Assembly: GCA_013298545.1 (NCBI GenBank)
Contig: JAAFIA010000049.1
Location: forward strand, 1 to 36,341
Length of the DNA: 36,341 nt
DNA from: Bacteroidota bacterium
GTDB taxonomy: Bacteria > Bacteroidota > Bacteroidia > Palsa-965
Direction: 5' to 3'
This document shows, piece by piece, positions 9,301-17,420 of the stretch. The notes under the pieces were generated by a model. That model searched no databases. It was not told the DNA's origin and worked only from the letters and a program-made list of their open reading frames with translations. Both the position numbers and the translations under genes were made by a program. Each line of letters begins with the position of its first letter. Positions within the stretch are counted from its first letter, which is position 1.

Positions 9301-9623
9301 CTTGGCAACAACCAACAAGCATCAACGAACCGAATCAGTCTGGAAATAATGCTTCTATTAACAACGATCTGAAAGTATTCCCGAATCCTGTATTTGATGG
9401 CGCTAACGTAAGCTTCCGCCTCGACCGTGCAGGCGACGTTACGGTTCAGATTTACGACCTCACCGGTAAACTCGTTTCTGATCAGGAATACAATAACCTG
9501 ACCGCAGGAAACAATACCGTGAAATTTGATGCTAGCGCATTAGCAAAAGGAACATACTTAATCACAGTTATTCAAAACAACAAACGTGTTGGAACAGGAC
9601 GATTTGTGAAAATGATGAACTAA
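6366..9623 (+). CDS. Secreted Asp-box (sortilin/VPS10-like) beta-propeller protein with T9SS sorting domain
   Basis: The 1085-aa protein begins with an N-terminal signal or signal-anchor (hydrophobic residues 7-24). Repeated Asp-box/BNR motifs (S/T-x-D-G-G-x-x-W) mark propeller blades: STDGGNNW near 137, STDNGASW, TLDGGATW, SVDGGNTF, SINGGNNW and the weaker TVNKGQTY. Later parts (YFGSLDRAS..., GIWMTKRP..., GVFETSN..., YAGTHGRGMWR) are typical of the VPS10/sortilin-type propellers common in Bacteroidota. The last ~85 residues are a type A sorting domain (KVFPNPVFDGANVSF ... GTYLITV ... GRFVKMMN). It is exported through T9SS. Ligand or enzymatic activity is unknown, and a glycosidase label based only on Asp boxes would be unsafe. 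Confidence 0.92.
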   Translation: MKRNKLTIAGTGIVIAGLAVFGVTNWQNAATSHYTLSNPVAEIKGGTETEGAAGAGQWWFNRVKNPAGQLDYAAMYEVAQRAQQTANQRNNNPSTASVNWTELGPDNVGGRTRALIIDRQNDQHMFAGGVSGGLWESTDGGNNWFQNSFNSTNGAFLTVASMTQGIDNALYVGTGEGLYYFIGNGVGGFIGGGIWKSTDNGASWTLLTATQPASDNSSTVAWAAVNKLAADPFDANKIYAATNKGLRRTLDGGATWSTVTGPNAASESSDVDVASNGNVIGVVSSKPWLSVDGGNTFTNVGLAANQFITTSLTRAEIAISPSDPNYVYAFCAKSGNGATGILAGAYISINGGNNWTQIAGASSAQFDPFGTGQGDYDNTIAVDPSNPGRAFFGGVELWKWEMANVPDANNPPAGQWTRTALEFPASAFNPYYVHSDKHIILFHPTNANIFFVGCDGGIFRTVNKGQTYVPMNNGYNVTQMYSVAFDQPGTGNLPARDYAVGGTQDNGTLFIDGSGNSPLAATPVGGGDGGHSEISFLNPNATFTTVYYGSLDRASTRGQYGSQFYSDRINALAGFGNNGFASFVTPIRLWESADDPMSHDSITFTNSQWIDSKHLTTGATASFSGIIAPAQQASPAATIILNSVIFTDGVDSLFSNGAGVFSGDGSGTVLANGTYNITFNTTPPANRVVKAIYHVQYGAGTILTLASGQVPGRNFLYTTPSQINFGDVVTIQDRVQTRFVVGFSGNNGIWMTKRPLDFSTNPDWFKIAGPNSLPNAIAGGEPNAFAYSADGNHLFVGYDNGNLYRISNLSMVTDSTTGDVTVANPNAVVTCTRIGSFPSRYITGIDCDPNNAENLVVSLGNYGNTSYVQFSNNAVSATSTSGTFTNKTGNMNTLGAVPALSITFDKYQPNRVLVGTEHGVFETSNITAASVTWTDANAGFANVAVDMLRQQRNEPWHVSNSGCIYAGTHGRGMWRDDSSWQQPTSINEPNQSGNNASINNDLKVFPNPVFDGANVSFRLDRAGDVTVQIYDLTGKLVSDQEYNNLTAGNNTVKFDASALAKGTYLITVIQNNKRVGTGRFVKMMN

Positions 9624-9642
9624 CGATTTGCCCTAGGTTTTT

Positions 9643-9679
9643 AAAACGGCTTCTGCAATCATGTAGAAGCCGTTTTTTA
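9643..9679 (+). terminator. Strong intrinsic terminator
   Basis: A perfect 12-bp stem, AAAACGGCTTCT (9643-9654) and AGAAGCCGTTTT (9665-9676), with a 10-base loop and a trailing T run. It ends the 1085-aa gene's transcript. Confidence 0.9.
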
Positions 9680-9751
9680 TTTAAGAACCTGTTTAAATGT
9701 TATGCATCGGATTAAAAACAAAATTTAACAAGCCTTCAAAAAATCTAATCG

Positions 9752-9759
9752 TAAATTTG
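9752..9759 (+). promoter_or_regulatory. Likely gapA -7 element
   Basis: TAAATTTG is a perfect TAnnTTTG, 49 bases before the gapA ATG and just after the previous terminator. No convincing TTG lies at -33. Confidence 0.45.
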
Positions 9760-9808
9760 TCTCTCTTGCCGAGCAGTCGGTATTGTTTCACAAAAAAACT
9801 TATTTCAA

Positions 9809-10804
9809 ATGACGGCTATACGTGTTGCTATAAATGGATTTGGTCGAATTGGTCGCATGAGTATGCGCATCATGCTCGAACGCGAAGGGATAGAAGTGGT
9901 TGGTATCAACGATTTAACAGATGCGCCAACGCTTGCTCACCTCTTTAAATACGATTCTATACATCGCCGATTTCAAGGCGAAGTCCGTGCCGAATCGGAT
10001 GCTATCGTCATCAATGGGAAACGCATTCCCGTTTCGGCTGTAAAAGATCCTGCACAATTGCCTTGGAAAGCATTACATGTAGATGTTGTTCTGGAATGCA
10101 CCGGAAAATTCCTCGACCTTCCAAGCGCACAACTTCACATCGATGCGGGTGCTAAAAAAGTATTGCTCTCAGCTCCACCAAACGGCAACGACATCAAAAC
10201 AATTGTTCTTGGAGTCAATGATGACACGCTTGATCTCAACGATAAAATTTTATCAAACGCATCGTGTACCACAAACTGCGCTGCGCCCATGATTAAAGTA
10301 CTCGATGACAATTGGGGCATTGATGATGGATACATCACAACCGTACATTCCTATACCGGAGATCAGCGCTTACACGATGCCCCGCACAAAGATCTGCGGC
10401 GGGCACGTGCGGCTGCCGTTTCAATGGTTCCTACATCAACTGGTGCAGCAAAGGCTATTACTAAAATCTTTCCGCATTTAGATAACAGACTTGGTGGCTG
10501 TGGCATTCGTGTTCCTGTGCCTGATGGCTCTTTAACAGACATTACCTGCCAACTAAAAAAACTACCAACCGTTGCAGAAATCAATGCCGCTTTTAAACAT
10601 GCCGCCGAAACATCGCTCAAAGGAATTTTAGAATACACCGAAGACCCGATTGTTTCGATTGATATTGTTGGCAATCAGCATTCGTGTATTTATGATGCTG
10701 AGTTTGCATCCATTGTGGGCAATATGGTCAAAGTAATTGGTTGGTACGACAACGAAATTGGTTACAGCGCCCGCTTAGTCGATTTGCTCCAAAAAATAGG
10801 ATAG
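9809..10804 (+). CDS. gapA: Glyceraldehyde-3-phosphate dehydrogenase
   Basis: The 331-aa protein is full length. It converts glyceraldehyde-3-phosphate, phosphate and NAD+ to 1,3-bisphosphoglycerate in glycolysis. The Rossmann loop INGFGRIGR (residues 8-16) is intact, and Asp35 after VVGIN favours NAD over NADP. The active site SNASCTTNC has Cys153, and TTVHSYTGDQ has the general base His180. The C-terminal WYDNEIGYS is canonical. It has its own -7 element and its own terminator, so it is a single-gene transcript facing the sensor kinase. Confidence 0.98.
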   Translation: MTAIRVAINGFGRIGRMSMRIMLEREGIEVVGINDLTDAPTLAHLFKYDSIHRRFQGEVRAESDAIVINGKRIPVSAVKDPAQLPWKALHVDVVLECTGKFLDLPSAQLHIDAGAKKVLLSAPPNGNDIKTIVLGVNDDTLDLNDKILSNASCTTNCAAPMIKVLDDNWGIDDGYITTVHSYTGDQRLHDAPHKDLRRARAAAVSMVPTSTGAAKAITKIFPHLDNRLGGCGIRVPVPDGSLTDITCQLKKLPTVAEINAAFKHAAETSLKGILEYTEDPIVSIDIVGNQHSCIYDAEFASIVGNMVKVIGWYDNEIGYSARLVDLLQKIG

Positions 10805-10820
10805 TACCAAAATCCATAAA

Positions 10821-10850
10821 AAACGCCTCTGCTCTAAATCGGAGGCGTTT
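10821..10850 (+). terminator. gapA terminator hairpin
   Basis: AAACGCCTC (10821-10829) pairs perfectly with GAGGCGTTT (10842-10850) around a 12-base loop. The following tract is short (TTTCCTATTTAG). The A-rich 5' side makes it usable on the minus strand as well, downstream of the sensor kinase gene. Confidence 0.75.
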
Positions 10851-10851
10851 C

Positions 10852-10879
10852 CTATTTAGTTGTTCTATCAACTAAATAG
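10852..10879. repeat. Perfect 11-bp inverted repeat directly after the gapA terminator
   Basis: CTATTTAGTTG (10852-10862) and CAACTAAATAG (10869-10879) with a six-base loop TTCTAT. It lies between the converging gapA and histidine kinase genes. It may be a second weak terminator, an mRNA end stabiliser or a protein-binding palindrome; no T tract follows on either strand. Confidence 0.6.
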
Positions 10880-10895
10880 CGGATAGACCGATTGC

Positions 10896-12167
10896 TTACT
10901 TCGCGTGTTTTTTGTGCAAAAAATCCAATTCAAAACGCGTACCATCTTGTGGTGTTGACACATACCTAAATTCGCCATCCAGTTGCCCACACAACGATTC
11001 GATGATCGTCAGTCCTAAAGAGCTTTGACTAGATATATCAAAGGATTGTGGAAGCCCAATGCCATCATCACTGACACATAAAAAGCAAGCATTATTTTCT
11101 TTTTCAACAAATTGTACCTGAATTGTTCCCTCTCTTCGTCCGGCAAAGGCATGTTTGAAACAATTGCTGAGTAATTCGTTTAGAATAAGTCCACAAGGAA
11201 TAGCACTCGTAAGTTCGAGTTTGATTTGATCGGCATTGAGTTTCAAAACAATTTTTTCTTGATCATATTCAGGGTAGCTCAATCTAATTTCAGCAACCAA
11301 TTCCCCAATATAATCGCCCATATCAATTTCCTCAAAATTTGAATTGCGGTAAAGCTTCCGATGAATCAAGGCCATCGACGAAACGCGGTTACGGCTCTCG
11401 CGCAATGCCGCCCGCGCATCGCTACTTTCAACTGTATTCATTTGAAGATTCAGCAAACTATTCACAACAGCTAAATTATTTTTTACCCGATGATGAACTT
11501 CGGCCAATAGCGTTTCTTTCTCACGTAAAGCCATTCTGGCCTGCTCTTCAGAAATTTTCCGTTCTTCAATACGCATTTTATACACTTGAAATTCACGGTA
11601 ATTCATACGAATAATGACAAACGTACAATACCCAATCAACAGTCCACTCAAACATAAATTAAACACAAATGAATTATCGTTTACTTCGTCTGGAATGCTT
11701 GGATCATATAAAAAGTCGTAGCGAAAAAAAGCAGAAGCAAAAACAAAAATCAAAACCAATACAATGTCTATAACAAGACCACGTGTATTCCGAAAATCAG
11801 AAAGAAATGCAATCATCATCAACAAGGGGAAGTAATAAAGAAAAACCCCCGACTTTGCGCCCGTTGAATTATCGAAATAGAAAACAGTAACATTGGCAAC
11901 AACAATCAAATACAATTCAGCCACGCGGAAATATCCAAACCGACTGAATAAAAAGCCTATGGTAAAAAGCAGCGTACATGCCACCATAATCCAACCATCC
12001 ATTGCACCATTCACCAGAAACGTTTGAATGGTTGATGCAATAAAAGCGGGAACAGTAATTAGATAAAATAAATTCAACATCCGAATGCGTCGCACAGCAT
12101 ATTCGTCCATATCGGGTAGAATACCAACAGACTGAATCCGACTAAAGAAAATTTGCAAACGGGTCAT
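10896..12167 (-). CDS. Membrane sensor histidine kinase, HisKA_2 type
   Basis: The 423-aa protein has six hydrophobic segments between about residues 32 and 187 (for example IVLVLIFVFASAFF). A short coiled linker (190-215) follows, then a HisKA_2 dimerisation domain with the phospho-acceptor His226 in EVHHRVKNNL. The ATPase has the N box LILNELLSNCFKHAF (330-341) and the G1 box SDDGIGLP (366-373). A SLGLTII segment forms the lid. Kinases of this class are often coupled to response regulators without DNA-binding output. No receiver protein is encoded next to it, so it is an orphan here. The stimulus is unknown. ATG at 12167. Confidence 0.92.
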   Translation of the reverse strand: MTRLQIFFSRIQSVGILPDMDEYAVRRIRMLNLFYLITVPAFIASTIQTFLVNGAMDGWIMVACTLLFTIGFLFSRFGYFRVAELYLIVVANVTVFYFDNSTGAKSGVFLYYFPLLMMIAFLSDFRNTRGLVIDIVLVLIFVFASAFFRYDFLYDPSIPDEVNDNSFVFNLCLSGLLIGYCTFVIIRMNYREFQVYKMRIEERKISEEQARMALREKETLLAEVHHRVKNNLAVVNSLLNLQMNTVESSDARAALRESRNRVSSMALIHRKLYRNSNFEEIDMGDYIGELVAEIRLSYPEYDQEKIVLKLNADQIKLELTSAIPCGLILNELLSNCFKHAFAGRREGTIQVQFVEKENNACFLCVSDDGIGLPQSFDISSQSSLGLTIIESLCGQLDGEFRYVSTPQDGTRFELDFLHKKHAK

Positions 12168-12257
12168 AGGGCGAGATCGATTAGCAAGTTAATATTTACA
12201 ATTGACCTAACAAGGATTATTTATTTTTTTCGATTGCGTCGTGTATCTTCGCAGCGC

Positions 12258-12962
12258 ATGGCAAAAGTCCGCGATTTTTTTGCATTCCTCTGGAGATTGA
12301 TCTGGAAAACGACCCTTTGGTTCATCGTATTGAGTGTTGCAACGGTTGTTCTTTTCCGTTGGCTTCCTGTACCCGTAACACCACTCATGCTCCTGCGCGG
12401 CCCTGCTCAAGGTGGCGAGCATGGCTTGAAACACGAATGGGTGCCACTCGAAAAAATACCCAATCATTTACAGCTTGCCGTTGTTTGTACCGAAGATCAA
12501 AATTTTCTCAAACACAAAGGATTCGACTACGAAGCCATTGAACGCGCCTTAGACGAAGCCGAAGATGGTGGGCGCAAACGTGGCGCCAGTACCATCAGTC
12601 AACAAACTGCAAAAAATGTTTTTCTCTGGCCACAAAGCTCTTGGATTCGGAAAGGATTTGAAGTTTGGTTTACCTTCCTCATCGAAACGTTTTGGCCCAA
12701 AGAACGCATCATGGAAGTTTACCTCAACTCCATCGAATTTGGCGATGGTATTTATGGCGCAGAAGCCGCTGCCCAGCATTTCTTCAAAAAATCGGCCAGC
12801 AAACTTACGCCTGCCGAATCGGCCCGATTAGCCATTGTGCTACCCAATCCCATACGTTTCAAAGCGAGCAAACCAACGGGTTACATGAACCGCCGTCAAA
12901 GCTGGGCATTAAACCAAATGCGGCTTTGGGGAGGGAAATTAAATTATCATCCCGAGAAATAA
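12258..12962 (+). CDS. mtgA: Monofunctional peptidoglycan glycosyltransferase (GT51)
   Basis: The 234-aa protein polymerises lipid II into glycan strands at the periplasmic face of the inner membrane. One N-terminal membrane anchor spans about residues 14-34. GT51 motifs appear in order: TEDQNFLKHKGFD with the catalytic Glu79, RGASTISQQTAKN, RKGFE, and KERIMEVYLNSIEFG followed by GIYGAEAAAQHFF. No transpeptidase domain follows, as expected for MtgA. The frame is open back to 12153, but the ATG at 12258 puts the anchor at the N-terminus. It diverges from the sensor kinase and precedes an Omp85-like gene, so the small cluster concerns the cell envelope. Confidence 0.95.
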   Translation: MAKVRDFFAFLWRLIWKTTLWFIVLSVATVVLFRWLPVPVTPLMLLRGPAQGGEHGLKHEWVPLEKIPNHLQLAVVCTEDQNFLKHKGFDYEAIERALDEAEDGGRKRGASTISQQTAKNVFLWPQSSWIRKGFEVWFTFLIETFWPKERIMEVYLNSIEFGDGIYGAEAAAQHFFKKSASKLTPAESARLAIVLPNPIRFKASKPTGYMNRRQSWALNQMRLWGGKLNYHPEK

Positions 12963-13074
12963 TACTTCCGCTTGTACGTTTTTCTTTTTTGCTGTTGGTG
13001 TCATTTTACCACCAACACTTACTTCAAACATACTTGCAACAACATTTCTTACCTTTGAGATACAAGCTCCTGTT

Positions 13075-14811
13075 GTGCGTCTATTCCTAATTTGCTGTTT
13101 CTTGCTATTGTTGCCGAATTTTCTTTCGGCACAAAAAAAGTATTTGCTTGACGTGCGCGAAAATGGAAACGAAAATCAACTCAAACGCATCCAATTCAAG
13201 ACTTCTTTTACAAGCGTTATCGATCGCGAAAAAGAAATTCAACGCATTCTTACCACACTCTGGAATCAGAGTTTTTTAGCTGCACGGGTCGATAGTTTGC
13301 AACAAGATTCGATTCAACTCATTGCATGGATCAGCACGGGAAAAACATTCAAATGGGCCGAACTCAGTAGCGGGAATGTTGATCCTGTTATTTTAAGCAC
13401 CATTGGCTTCCGTGAAAAACGTTGGAAAAATCGCCCCTTGAAATTTAAAGAAGCCGCCGAAATACAAGAAAATTTATTGCGTTGGTGCGAAGATCATGGC
13501 TACCCATTTGCTCAAGTACGATTAGATAGTGTTGACTTCACTACACCTGAAACCGTTAAGGCTAAACTCTTTTTACAAAAAAACAGATTCACAAAAATCG
13601 ACAGCATTGTAGTCAAAGGAAATCTTAAAATTGCACCTGCTTTTTTATATACCTACATCGGAATTGCGCCCGGCGATGCTTACAACGAAAGTAAAATCAA
13701 AGCCATCAGCGCACGTTTGCGCGAACTCCCGTACCTGCGTGAAACAAAACCCTTCACAATTCTCTTTACCGAGAAACAAACTAAAATCACGCTTTATCTG
13801 GAGAAAAAAAAAGCGGGACAATTTGATGGTATCGTTGGTGTGCTTCCCGATAGCCGAACCGGAAAAATAATTTTCACTGGCGATGTGCGCTTACGTTTAC
13901 AAAACAGTTTCGGACGTGGCGAATTGATTGACCTCAACTGGCGGCGTTTGCAAGAACAAACACAAGACCTCAAAGCGCGTGCAACGTATCCATGTCTTTT
14001 CCGAACACCATTTGGAATTGATTACAACATCAAACTGTATCGCCGCGATACGACGTTCTTAGACATTCAACAAATTTTCGGGGTGCAGTATTTATTTTCC
14101 GGCAATACAAGTCTCAAAGCCTACATCAATCGCCGCAATTCAAATTTACTTTCTACACGGGGACTAGAAAACACAACAGTCTTACCTCAATTTGCAGACA
14201 TTGCAACAACATCTTACGGACTAGGATTTCGTCATGAAAAATTAAATTATCGCCTTAATCCACGCCGTGGTTATGCCTTGCAAATCAGTGCCGATGCCGG
14301 TAATCGCACCATTCGAAAAAATGCTAAACTCAATCCTGTGGTGTATGAAAATATTATTCTTCAATCGGTACAATACCACGGCGAACTGGAACTAGAGAAA
14401 TTTTGGCCGCTCGGAAAACGCAGCACCATCAAAACCGGATTGCAAACAGCAAGCATCATCAACAACACCACTATTTTCAGAAATGAACTTTTCCGCATTG
14501 GCGGATTTCGCTCTGTCCGGGGCTTTGACGAAGAATCGATTTTTGCTTCATCCTTTGCAATTGGCACACTTGAATATCGTTTTTTACTCGAAGAAAATTC
14601 CAATTTCTTCATTTTTGCAGACGGGTGTTGGTACGAAAACAACAGTCAAAATACCTTCATCACCGATACGCCATACGGATTTGGTACTGGTGTGAGTTTT
14701 GAAACCAAAGCTGGAATTTTATCGCTACAATATGCACTCGGAAGTCAATTTGGCAATCCGATTTTACTGCGTGATGGAAAAATTCACCTCGGACTAGTCA
14801 ATATCTTCTAA
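13075..14811 (+). CDS. Omp85/BamA-like outer membrane protein
   Basis: The 578-aa protein starts at GTG 13075, since no ATG is available; this gives a good signal peptide (MRLFLICCFLLLLPNFLSA before Gln20). Residues about 20-260 are POTRA-like, including the clear KIDSIVVKGNLKIAPAFLY unit with GDAYNESKI. The C-terminal half is a beta barrel with the conserved lid-loop motif SVRGFDE (481-484 = VRGF) near residue 480. The protein ends in a strand terminating with Phe, as in outer-membrane barrels. It is shorter than BamA (which has five POTRA domains) and resembles TamA/ShlB-like members. A -7-like TACCTTTG at 13050-13057 lies just upstream. A substrate is not known. Confidence 0.88.
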   Translation: MRLFLICCFLLLLPNFLSAQKKYLLDVRENGNENQLKRIQFKTSFTSVIDREKEIQRILTTLWNQSFLAARVDSLQQDSIQLIAWISTGKTFKWAELSSGNVDPVILSTIGFREKRWKNRPLKFKEAAEIQENLLRWCEDHGYPFAQVRLDSVDFTTPETVKAKLFLQKNRFTKIDSIVVKGNLKIAPAFLYTYIGIAPGDAYNESKIKAISARLRELPYLRETKPFTILFTEKQTKITLYLEKKKAGQFDGIVGVLPDSRTGKIIFTGDVRLRLQNSFGRGELIDLNWRRLQEQTQDLKARATYPCLFRTPFGIDYNIKLYRRDTTFLDIQQIFGVQYLFSGNTSLKAYINRRNSNLLSTRGLENTTVLPQFADIATTSYGLGFRHEKLNYRLNPRRGYALQISADAGNRTIRKNAKLNPVVYENIILQSVQYHGELELEKFWPLGKRSTIKTGLQTASIINNTTIFRNELFRIGGFRSVRGFDEESIFASSFAIGTLEYRFLLEENSNFFIFADGCWYENNSQNTFITDTPYGFGTGVSFETKAGILSLQYALGSQFGNPILLRDGKIHLGLVNIF

Positions 14812-14830
14812 GAAATAGGTAACTTTAACT

Positions 14831-15412
14831 ATGTTTCGTATCCTCGTCATCTTCCTGCTTTCAAGCATTTCGCTTCGTGCACAAATTACATTGACACAAT
14901 GCGATTTGACGCAAACGGGATCGACCACAACCATTTCTTGGACCATTGCGCCCGGCAATACCTGCGAAGATTTAGAAGTACAACACAGCACCGATTCCGT
15001 CAACTTTACACTTTTGTATTTGTACGGCGGTGTTTGTGGCAATGCGAATTTCAGCCAATCGTATTCCTTTGAGCATACCAACCCTGTTTGTGGAAAAACA
15101 AATTATTACAGACTGGTTACACGCACACACGGACGCATCGGTAACAAATCTCTTTTTGTTCCTTGCTACCAAGCCGGTGGATTTTTATTTACAACCTCAC
15201 CACAATCCAATCAACTCATGCTTACACTAAATTTAAGCGTTAGCCCGGTTTGGAATTTAGAATTGTATGATTTGTCAGGAAAATTAATTGGTCGTTATGC
15301 GATTCAGGAAAGTCAATTCACGTTTACCCAAGCGGAAAACGCATTGCGCACGTATGTGTATCGCTTGTCCGATGAATTTAATCACACCTACACTGGAAAA
15401 TTAATTTTCTGA
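14831..15412 (+). CDS. Small exported protein with degenerate C-terminal sorting-like domain
   Basis: The 193-aa protein has a signal peptide (MFRILVIFLLSSISLRA before Gln18) and four cysteines in the N-terminal half (QCDLTQ, NTCEDLE, GGVCGN, NPVCGK). These may form disulfides in a beta-sandwich of the kind found in many Bacteroidota T9SS proteins. The C-terminal stretch (WNLELYDLSGKLIGRYAI ... RTYVYRLSDEF ... TGKLIF) resembles a type A sorting domain without the usual PNP entry motif. It starts 19 bases after the Omp85-like stop and is probably co-transcribed with it. Function unknown. Confidence 0.8.
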   Translation: MFRILVIFLLSSISLRAQITLTQCDLTQTGSTTTISWTIAPGNTCEDLEVQHSTDSVNFTLLYLYGGVCGNANFSQSYSFEHTNPVCGKTNYYRLVTRTHGRIGNKSLFVPCYQAGGFLFTTSPQSNQLMLTLNLSVSPVWNLELYDLSGKLIGRYAIQESQFTFTQAENALRTYVYRLSDEFNHTYTGKLIF

Positions 15413-15426
15413 TTTATTGAGGCTTC

Positions 15427-16710
15427 TCAATCAATAACCAGCAATCCCGCAGCTGACAATTCTTCCACCACATCTTCATACTGCAAGATACTTTCTCCAC
15501 GCTTACGCGCAATCGTAAATAAATCTGTTTTCCCATCAGCATACGAAAGCAAATGCAAACGTTGCAAAATGCGTTGTGGCGGAATTGGCAATCCACCAAT
15601 GCTATGATACAAGCCGCGCTTCCCCAATTGCGGCTCACCAAACGGACAGGTATTGCGGTAACATTGATTCAATTCCAAGGCTTTGAAAATTTTGGCATAC
15701 ATCAAAACCGTTTCTTCCATCGCAGCAAAAGACACCACCGATTTATTGTCGAGCGATGTGTGGTATTGCGGAAATTTATGATACATCGTGCGCATCAACG
15801 AACCAACAGGCAAATTAAATCCGGGTGAACAATACTGACGTTCATCACTACCACCAACTTCAAACGGAAAATGCGAATACGCTTCGCCCGAAGTCTCAAG
15901 CACATGCAAGGCTACTTGATTTACGGGAAGCGAATCGTCTTTAGAATGTTTGTACGTGTATGCACCCGCATCGCCTACGCACGTGAGCACGTAACCTGCA
16001 CGAAGATTTTCTTTCAAATAAAATCCATGCCGATTGAGGTAAACGATAGCACCAATGGTTTCCGGCACAAACACAAAACGATAGGTATAACGTCGTTTCG
16101 GAAGTGCGGCTAAATACTGATATAAAAAAGCCGTAACCAATGGTCCAGACAATTCGTTGTTGGCCATACTCGGATGACAAACGTAGGTCGAACACAAAAT
16201 TTCTTCGTTTGTTTCTCCTTGCAAAATCAAATCGCCATACGTCAAACTTCCAGGCGCAAGTGAACTATCAATCACAACACGGTATTTTCCTTCGCGAGGC
16301 AATGTTTCGTATTCTTGATGCGTGATGCAAAAGCCCCAATTTTCTTTGTAGTACGAAGTAACATACGGAATAGCCTCAGGCAAATCGGGGCGCGTATGGA
16401 TGTGCGGCTGCAATTCGTCCCAAGTCATTTCTTGATCAACCGGAATGCTGTAACTCACGACATGCAAATTATTCTCGGCAAACGCGGCAATCTTTTTTCC
16501 TTGTGGCGTAACGATGTACGCATCGCGGATATTCCATTCGTTGGGTACAACCCAATCAAAAGCTTGCGAACCACTTGGTACTTCATGGATTTCGAGTGGA
16601 ATAATTTCTTGAAGAATTTTCAAACTTTCGCGCACACCATCGCCCGTAAGACTTCGGCATATCGGCCAAAGCCGATCAAAATAGTTTTCTAGAGATGCAG
16701 CTATTGACAT
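15427..16710 (-). CDS. DUF4910-type zinc aminopeptidase
   Basis: The 427-aa protein matches the DUF4910/DUF2172 family, an M28-like metallopeptidase core with a C-terminal winged-helix tail. Signature segments are WPICRSLTGDGVRESL near the N-terminus, the metal-site motif STYVCHPSMANNELSG with His179, VPETIGA with Glu217, and YHTSLDN with His317. The C-terminal domain (YADGKTDLFTIARK...) is the winged helix. Members often sit in surface-glycan or secondary-metabolite clusters. Here it starts three bases after the stop of the TylF-type methyltransferase gene, so the two are translated together. No signal peptide, so cytoplasmic. Substrate unknown. Confidence 0.9.
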   Translation of the reverse strand: MSIAASLENYFDRLWPICRSLTGDGVRESLKILQEIIPLEIHEVPSGSQAFDWVVPNEWNIRDAYIVTPQGKKIAAFAENNLHVVSYSIPVDQEMTWDELQPHIHTRPDLPEAIPYVTSYYKENWGFCITHQEYETLPREGKYRVVIDSSLAPGSLTYGDLILQGETNEEILCSTYVCHPSMANNELSGPLVTAFLYQYLAALPKRRYTYRFVFVPETIGAIVYLNRHGFYLKENLRAGYVLTCVGDAGAYTYKHSKDDSLPVNQVALHVLETSGEAYSHFPFEVGGSDERQYCSPGFNLPVGSLMRTMYHKFPQYHTSLDNKSVVSFAAMEETVLMYAKIFKALELNQCYRNTCPFGEPQLGKRGLYHSIGGLPIPPQRILQRLHLLSYADGKTDLFTIARKRGESILQYEDVVEELSAAGLLVID

Positions 16711-16713
16711 AAA

Positions 16714-17379
16714 TCAATCTTCTTTCACCACAAAACAAGGTGTCATCGCAAACGGAAATTTACGAATCGTAACATTTTTTCCTTTGAAAAAATCGTCCAC
16801 CGCTTTCGTCTCACCGGGGAACGTTCCGTAATCATCGAGAATCAGCACACCACCACGAACGAGGCGCGGATACAGGTGTTCGAGAATCGTTACGGCTGGC
16901 TCATACACATCGGTATCGAGGTTGATGAGCGAAATTTTCAAGTGCGGATTATCGTGAACGTATTTCGGAACGGTCTGGCATACATCGCCAGCCACCAATT
17001 CCACATTCCGATCCAAACGTTTGTGGCGCAAGACTTCCATCAACTGTTCGGTGTCAATGGATTCTTCGCCCGCGCTCTGCACAAATTTTTCGCGGTAGGT
17101 TTTATCTTCTTCAAAATTGGTTTCCGGAAATTTTCCGAAAATATCGAAGCCTATGAGTTTTTGTCCAAACGGATTTGCCGTCAATTCACGAAACGTGGCC
17201 CAACGCACAAAGCTCGCGCCTTTAAACACACCACATTCAATCATCGCTCCGGGCAAATGATGCACCATTTTATACAATTCGTAATGCGCCAAAAATTTAC
17301 TGGTGCGTGTAATGTCGCTGCTCAGGTAGAAATTATTTTCGTACTCAAACGCTTTGGAAAAATCAGGAAGTTGAATCAT
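16714..17379 (-). CDS. TylF/MycF-type SAM-dependent O-methyltransferase
   Basis: The 221-aa protein matches the TylF (macrocin O-methyltransferase) family. The SAM-binding entry MIECGVFKGASF lies near the first third. The metal and sugar-binding segment SLINLDTDVYEPA is followed by GGVLILDDYGTFPGETKAV, whose aspartates bind Mg2+ in characterised members. The ATG at 17379 (MIQLPDFSKAFEYE) is preferred over an upstream in-frame start at 17427, which would overlap the VOC gene. It sits in a leftward run VOC-TylF-DUF4910. Methylation of a surface or extracellular glycan is a reasonable inference, since TylF relatives methylate sugar hydroxyls. Confidence 0.9.
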   Translation of the reverse strand: MIQLPDFSKAFEYENNFYLSSDITRTSKFLAHYELYKMVHHLPGAMIECGVFKGASFVRWATFRELTANPFGQKLIGFDIFGKFPETNFEEDKTYREKFVQSAGEESIDTEQLMEVLRHKRLDRNVELVAGDVCQTVPKYVHDNPHLKISLINLDTDVYEPAVTILEHLYPRLVRGGVLILDDYGTFPGETKAVDDFFKGKNVTIRKFPFAMTPCFVVKED

Positions 17380-17420
17380 TGTTTTTTTGAAAAAAGTCTG
17401 TGAACAAATGTACTTGCATT

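Noticed and set aside
6366-9623. Glycoside hydrolase (sialidase) call
   Set aside because: Asp-box motifs alone do not show sialidase activity; the arginine triad was not found and the blade pattern fits sortilin/VPS10-like propellers.
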